From positions 1 through 64,000 of the forward strand of contig DATJAS010000006.1 in assembly GCA_035516035.1 (NCBI GenBank): 64,000 nt of DNA. The letters run 5' to 3'. The notes beneath the pieces are model-generated. The model did no database searches. It had not been told where the DNA came from and saw nothing but the letters and a program-made list of their open reading frames with translations. Of this stretch, positions 59,695 through 64,000 are shown piece after piece. This DNA is from Fen-1273 sp035516035. Lineage in GTDB: Bacteria; Bacteroidota; Ignavibacteria; UBA10030; UBA6906. Every line of letters begins with the position of its first letter. The stretch's first letter is position 1. The position numbers and the translations under genes are program-made.

Positions 59695-62319
59695 TCATTG
59701 TGCGGCCACGACCGGCCGCGCCGGCCTGCCGATCGAAATCACGTAGTCGCGGATCGCCGTCTCCTGCTTCCGGGCGTCTCCCCCCAGCACGTCGGGGAGC
59801 GCGGACTGACCGTCGGGGAAGAACGTCGGCATGCGGGTCCCCTCCTGGAGCTTGTTCGGGTCGGCCAGCCACTCGATGATCCACTCGGGCTTCAGGCGGT
59901 CGCGTGCCTTCGTCAGGTCGGGCGCCAGGTCCGCCGTCGATCCCGAGCCGGGAGGCGGGGCGTTCCCGACCGGGTGGCACTTGATGCACTGGAATTCGTT
60001 GAAAATCGTCTTCCCCACCGGGAGGAGCGCCGGGTCGGGGCGGAACGCCGCGTAGTCCCTCACCTCCAGCTCCTGGTTGCTCAGCGCGAGGAAGTACTTC
60101 GTGAGCGAGGAAATCTCCTCATCCGTCAGTGAGAACGTCGGCATCCGGACTTTCAGCCAGGGCCTGATCCGGTCCGGCGCGCCCGTCGTGGAGGGGCTCG
60201 TGAGGAAATCGCGCAGCCACGGCTCCTGCACCTTCTTCCCCTCCCCCGTGATGATCGGGGGGAGGAACGCCGGGTCGTCGATCACCGCGCTGATGAACCG
60301 CCCCTCCCCCTCGAGCTGGTGGCACTGCCGGCAGTTGTAGCGGTACGCGATGCGGCGTCCCGCCTCGATCTCCTGGAGCCGGGCGTCGAACCTCTTCACG
60401 TACCTGGGGTCGGGCACGTCCTTCGTCTCGGAGAGGAGGAAGAGCGAAATCTTCGCGATTTCGCTGTCGCTGAACGCGAACACAGGCATTTTCTGGACGA
60501 TCCTGTCCGTCTGGAACACGCGCGAGTCGCGGAGCTTGTTCTTCACCCAGTCGTGCCACGTGTGGGGCACGTGGGTGTCCCCGAAATCCATCTCTTCCAC
60601 GCGCTTGCGCCCGAAATTGGAGAGCGACACGGACACCCGGCTCTCCTTCTCCATCCCGGGGATGAGGTGGCAGCCTGCGCAGCCGTACTCCTTGATGACG
60701 GCCTCCCCGCGAGCGATGCGCTCCGGGGAGGTCACGTCGATCGCCTCCGGGAGGAACGTCCGGTCGTCTTTCAGCGTCACGAGGTACGCCGTCACGTCGC
60801 GCGCCTCCCCCTCCGTCAGCCGCAGGTTCGGCATCTTCGTCGTCGGGTTGTAGTGCCGGGGATTCCTCACCCAGTCGAAGATCCAGTCCGGGCGCGCCTT
60901 GCTCCCCACGCGCGTCAGCTCGGGAGCGATGTCATAACTGGTGCCCCGCGCCGCGCGGACGTTCGCCTGGTCGCCGATCGCGTGGCAGCCCAGGCACCCG
61001 ACGGACTCGACGATTCCCTTCCCCTTCGCCGCGTCCCCCCCGGGAAACTTCCCGGCGAGCCGGAAGCTGTCGCGCGGCGCCAGGCTGACGAGATACGCCG
61101 TCACCGCGGAGGCCTGTTCGTCGGTGAACCGGAAGTTCGGCATACGCGTGTGCGCGTTGTATTCCTTCGGGTTCTTCACCCAGCGCTCGATCCAGGCGGG
61201 GTCCGTCTTGTAGGCGATGCGCGCAAGCTCAGGGCCGATCCGCTGGAGGTCGGTGTACCCCTTGATCTCGTGGCAGCCGAAGCAGCCCGACTCGATGATC
61301 AGCCGGCGCGAGTCGGAGAAGACGGGCGCCCCCTCCAGGTGACTCTCATTTTCATGACACGCGGTGCACGACGCCCAGACGTCGATCCCCTCCAGCATGG
61401 GATTCTCCCAGTAGGGGTCGCCGCTCCCGTGCGCGGTGGCCGCCGTAAGCGCGGGTCCCTGTCCCCGGTGACAGGGCGTGCAGCCGATGACGTCGGGCTT
61501 GTGGAGCGACAGGAGCTCCGGGAGCGGATGCCTGGTAAACGGCTCGGGGGCGCTGTCCATCACCTCTTCGTTCCACCCGAGGTGGCATGTCTGGCAGCGG
61601 TCGATGCGCGCCTTCGGGTCGTTGAAGGGGTTCTTGTCGTAGTCGTCCAGCATCACCTGCCGGATTTCGATCGGCGCGGTGCGCGCCTTCTTCACCTTCG
61701 CGTCCCACTTGTCGACCTTCTTCAGGAGGTCCGTGATCGCGTTCTGGGGCCTGCGGACCGCCTGGCGGTACCTGTTCACCGCCCCCATGAGCGTGTCGCG
61801 CTCCCGTTCCAGGCGCGCGATCACCGCCTGGTGCGCCGCCGTTTCGGCCTCGTCGGCCGCCAGGCGGGATTTCTCCTTCAGGTCCTCCTCCCCTTCATGG
61901 AGCGACTTCTTATAAAAGTAGTACGCCTCGTCGCCGCGGCTCTTGGCGAACTGGAAGCGCCGGTTCTCCCGGGCGAGCGAATCGAGGACCTCGTCCACGC
62001 GCGAGAGCGCGGCGCGGTACGCGGGTCCGGCGATCGAGTCTTCCGCGGCCGCAAGCTCGGCGGAACGGTCGGCGAGCGCCGAGGAATCCATTTCAGCGGC
62101 CGCCTGGTTCTCCTGCTCCTGCATCTTCGCCGCGGCGAGGTCCTGGTAGGCCCGCTGCACGTCCTTCCAGGGCCGCCGGGTGATCACCTCGTCGACGACC
62201 GCCCACATCGTGCCCAGGAAGAGGAACCCGGCGAACAGGATGTAGAGTGTGCTGTAGTCGCGCTCTTCGATCGGGCGCGCACCGCGCTTTCGGAACACGC
62301 GTGTTTCCCTTTCGTCCAC
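59695..62319 (-). CDS. Octahaem c-type cytochrome with N-terminal anchor and coiled coil
   Basis: The 874-residue product has one membrane helix (about residues 24-44), a charged coiled-coil region (about 50-215) and eight CxxCH motifs in order: CQTCH, CTPCH, CTACH, CFGCH, CLGCH, CAGCH, CRQCH and CIKCH. Several haem domains repeat a pattern with D-W-I/V-x-N-P near M-P-x-F/L, the distal Met. It follows the split cytochrome b genes, so it probably replaces cytochrome c1 and passes electrons towards the oxidase. Confidence 0.88.
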   Translation of the reverse strand: MDERETRVFRKRGARPIEERDYSTLYILFAGFLFLGTMWAVVDEVITRRPWKDVQRAYQDLAAAKMQEQENQAAAEMDSSALADRSAELAAAEDSIAGPAYRAALSRVDEVLDSLARENRRFQFAKSRGDEAYYFYKKSLHEGEEDLKEKSRLAADEAETAAHQAVIARLERERDTLMGAVNRYRQAVRRPQNAITDLLKKVDKWDAKVKKARTAPIEIRQVMLDDYDKNPFNDPKARIDRCQTCHLGWNEEVMDSAPEPFTRHPLPELLSLHKPDVIGCTPCHRGQGPALTAATAHGSGDPYWENPMLEGIDVWASCTACHENESHLEGAPVFSDSRRLIIESGCFGCHEIKGYTDLQRIGPELARIAYKTDPAWIERWVKNPKEYNAHTRMPNFRFTDEQASAVTAYLVSLAPRDSFRLAGKFPGGDAAKGKGIVESVGCLGCHAIGDQANVRAARGTSYDIAPELTRVGSKARPDWIFDWVRNPRHYNPTTKMPNLRLTEGEARDVTAYLVTLKDDRTFLPEAIDVTSPERIARGEAVIKEYGCAGCHLIPGMEKESRVSVSLSNFGRKRVEEMDFGDTHVPHTWHDWVKNKLRDSRVFQTDRIVQKMPVFAFSDSEIAKISLFLLSETKDVPDPRYVKRFDARLQEIEAGRRIAYRYNCRQCHQLEGEGRFISAVIDDPAFLPPIITGEGKKVQEPWLRDFLTSPSTTGAPDRIRPWLKVRMPTFSLTDEEISSLTKYFLALSNQELEVRDYAAFRPDPALLPVGKTIFNEFQCIKCHPVGNAPPPGSGSTADLAPDLTKARDRLKPEWIIEWLADPNKLQEGTRMPTFFPDGQSALPDVLGGDARKQETAIRDYVISIGRPARPVVAAQ

Positions 62320-62320
62320 G

Positions 62321-63205
62321 TCAGATATTGAACCAGGGTGTGACGAGGATATACTTGATGTTCAGCGTGAGGCGCAGGATGATCTTGACCGGGAGCGACG
62401 CCATGATCAGCAGCAGGCCCGCCACGATCGTGTAGCGCAGGGGACCCAGCTTCCGGACCACGTCCGACTTCCGCTTCCAGAGGTAATAGACGACGCCGAG
62501 GCTGAACCAGGCCAGGATCGTCGCGCTCCCGATCGCCATCGCCGCGGGGTTGAGCGAGTCGTCCACCCTCCGCGTCGGCACCCCGAACAGCTCGGACCAG
62601 TCGACGTTGGTCAGCGCCACCACGCGATGCGTGTCCCAACGCTCCCACGGCATGAAGAGGTTCCACCCCGGTCCGCGGAAAAACGTCCCGAGGACGATAA
62701 GCGACACCCACATCACGAGGAAGCCGAAGCAGAACACCAGGATCGCGAAGCGGCGCTCGCGGAACGTGTAGTAGCCGTTCCCTTTCGGGTTGATGTCGAT
62801 ATACGGGATGGCGCAGAGTCCCAGGATGATGAGCGTCGGGATCATGACGCCGGCTATCCACGGGTCAAAATAGACCAGGATCTCCTGCAGCCCCAGGAAG
62901 TACCAGGGCGCCTTGGAAGGGTTCGGCGTGAGCGACGGGTTGGCGGGCGCCTCCAGGGGAGCGTTGAGCGTGATCGACCAGACCGTGAGGAGCGCCATCA
63001 CCAGGAGCGCCGCGAGGAACTCCACCCTGACCAGGTAGGGCCAGACCTGCACCTTGTCCCCCAGCTCGGCCTCCTCGGGCGACGGCCGGCGGTCGTTCCG
63101 CACGGCGCGGGAGAACGAGTACCACGTGTAGAAGATCGTCAGCACGAGCATCAGGACGATCGGAACGTTGTCCGGCTTCGAGAGTATCGTGGTGAGGTTA
63201 TGCAT
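62321..63205 (-). CDS. Cytochrome b C-terminal subunit (subunit IV-like)
   Basis: The 294-residue product has about six membrane segments. Instead of the P-E-W-Y quinol-site motif it reads K-A-P-W-Y-F-L-G-L-Q-E-I, a variant seen in multihaem menaquinol oxidoreductases. The C-terminal half has further helices not found in plant subunit IV. It is directly downstream of the cytochrome b6-like gene (24 bp) and 1 bp upstream of the octahaem gene. Confidence 0.85.
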   Translation of the reverse strand: MHNLTTILSKPDNVPIVLMLVLTIFYTWYSFSRAVRNDRRPSPEEAELGDKVQVWPYLVRVEFLAALLVMALLTVWSITLNAPLEAPANPSLTPNPSKAPWYFLGLQEILVYFDPWIAGVMIPTLIILGLCAIPYIDINPKGNGYYTFRERRFAILVFCFGFLVMWVSLIVLGTFFRGPGWNLFMPWERWDTHRVVALTNVDWSELFGVPTRRVDDSLNPAAMAIGSATILAWFSLGVVYYLWKRKSDVVRKLGPLRYTIVAGLLLIMASLPVKIILRLTLNIKYILVTPWFNI

Positions 63206-63229
63206 CGGCGTCCATGGAAAACGTGCCTG

Positions 63230-64000
63230 TCAGTTCTTTTTCGCCGCCGGGTCCGGCCCCGAGATCCCGCCGTCCTTCCGGATCCGCCAGAAATGGACGA
63301 TCATCAGCACGGCGCCGATCAGGGGAAGGAAGATGCAATGGAGCACGTAAAACCGGAGGAGCGTCGGGGGTCCCACCTGTGTCCCCCCCAGGAGGACGAA
63401 CCTGACGTCGTTGTTGATCTTCATGCCCAGCTCCGGGCCGAAGGGTCCCTCGTGCCCCAGCAGCGGCGTCGCCCGCGCCATGTTGGTCCCCACGGTCACC
63501 GCCCAGATCGCCAGCTGGTCCCACGGGAGGAGATACCCGGTGAAGCTCAGGAAGAGCGTGAGCGTCAGCAGGATGACGCCCACCACCCAGTTGAACTGGC
63601 GCGGCGCCTTGTAGGATCCGGTGAGGAACACGCGGAACATGTGGAGCATGACGGTGATGACCATTGCGTGCGCCGCCCAGCGGTGCATGTTCCGCATGAG
63701 GGGACCGAAGGCGACGTCGTTCATGAGATATTTCATGTCGTCGTACGCGTACTCGGCGGCCGGGCGGTAGTAAAACATCAGGATCACGCCCGTGACGGTG
63801 AGGACGATAAAGAGCAGGAACGTGATCCCCCCCATCCCCCAGGTGTACCCGATGTTGGTCGCGTGCCGCGTGATGCGCACCGGGTGGAGATGGAGGAAGA
63901 CGTTGTCGACGATCTGGAGCGCCCTGTTTCGCTGCGTATCCTGGTAGTTGTGCCGGAAGACGGACCGGTACACTTCCGTCTTCTGCATCTTCTCGCGCAG
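63230..64000 (-). CDS. Cytochrome b6-like subunit, 5' end possibly outside window
   Basis: The visible 257 codons contain the four haem-ligand histidines: H-R-W-A-A-H...H with 13 residues between ligands in helix B and H-C-I-F-L...H with 14 in helix D, the b6f spacing. S-F-T-G-Y-L-L-P-W-D is also diagnostic. An ATG lies at 63988, but the frame stays open to the window edge, so the true start may be beyond. It forms the quinol-oxidising core with the next two genes. Confidence 0.9.
   Translation of the reverse strand: MREKMQKTEVYRSVFRHNYQDTQRNRALQIVDNVFLHLHPVRITRHATNIGYTWGMGGITFLLFIVLTVTGVILMFYYRPAAEYAYDDMKYLMNDVAFGPLMRNMHRWAAHAMVITVMLHMFRVFLTGSYKAPRQFNWVVGVILLTLTLFLSFTGYLLPWDQLAIWAVTVGTNMARATPLLGHEGPFGPELGMKINNDVRFVLLGGTQVGPPTLLRFYVLHCIFLPLIGAVLMIVHFWRIRKDGGISGPDPAAKKN

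Overview
The window is a gene-dense, high-GC bacterial chromosome segment with about 67 protein genes and one tmRNA. I saw no rRNA, tRNA, CRISPR array, insertion sequence or prophage. The first gene ends in a type IX secretion sorting domain. The segment also carries FadL-like outer-membrane, heptosyltransferase-like and lipoprotein genes, so the cell is Gram-negative and probably of the Fibrobacteres-Chlorobi-Bacteroidota group (Ignavibacteria-like or a neighbouring high-GC lineage). Promoters look like ordinary TTGACA/TATAAT sites and Shine-Dalgarno sites are common, which argues against Bacteroidia proper. The exact phylum is an inference.

Layout. 1-1094: 3' end of a secreted beta-propeller protein with a sorting tail, then a one-haem lipoprotein. 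1158-9500 (minus): six-gene ABC-transporter-like operon with an anchored solute-binding protein, two divergent permeases, one fused double ATPase and two exported proteins of unknown function. 9704-16365 (plus): ygfZ-like, AlkZ-like and LOG-family genes, tmRNA, dapF, a lipid kinase, then Rieske, a fused cytochrome b and a 43-residue membrane protein, a compact b6f-like complex. 16382-25308 (minus): overlapping operon yqeY, cvpA, mutS2, biotin carboxylase, biotin carrier, fadL-like, purL. 25429-28643: SDR, exported peroxiredoxin and M28 peptidase. 28662-31593 (minus): Yip1-like, zincin, small barrel protein, hemerythrin, DUF971, flavin reductase and a small protein. 31685-34384 (minus): enoyl-CoA hydratase family, apt, tryptophanase. 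34471-37641 (minus): Lrp regulator, ammonium transporter, glutamine synthetase. 37803-39258 (minus): PASTA protein and rpe.

39329-51026 (plus) is the most interesting region. Ten genes overlap or abut head to tail: nucleotidyltransferase-like, B12-type radical SAM, family-9 glycosyltransferase, metallophosphoesterase, MsbA-like exporter, family-4 glycosyltransferase, second B12-type radical SAM, two methyltransferases and a SPASM radical SAM. It reads as one pathway that builds and exports a modified glycolipid or small molecule, and I cannot match it to a described pathway. tdk and pnp follow.

52516-64000 (minus) is a respiratory supercluster: split cytochrome b, an octahaem cytochrome c, a cupredoxin-like protein, haem-copper oxidase subunits, two small membrane proteins, and haem A synthesis and assembly genes. 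The oxidase catalytic subunit keeps the D-channel residues and the active-site Tyr and Glu, but has Ile where the K-channel Lys is expected. The cell therefore encodes two distinct quinol:acceptor modules in this one window.
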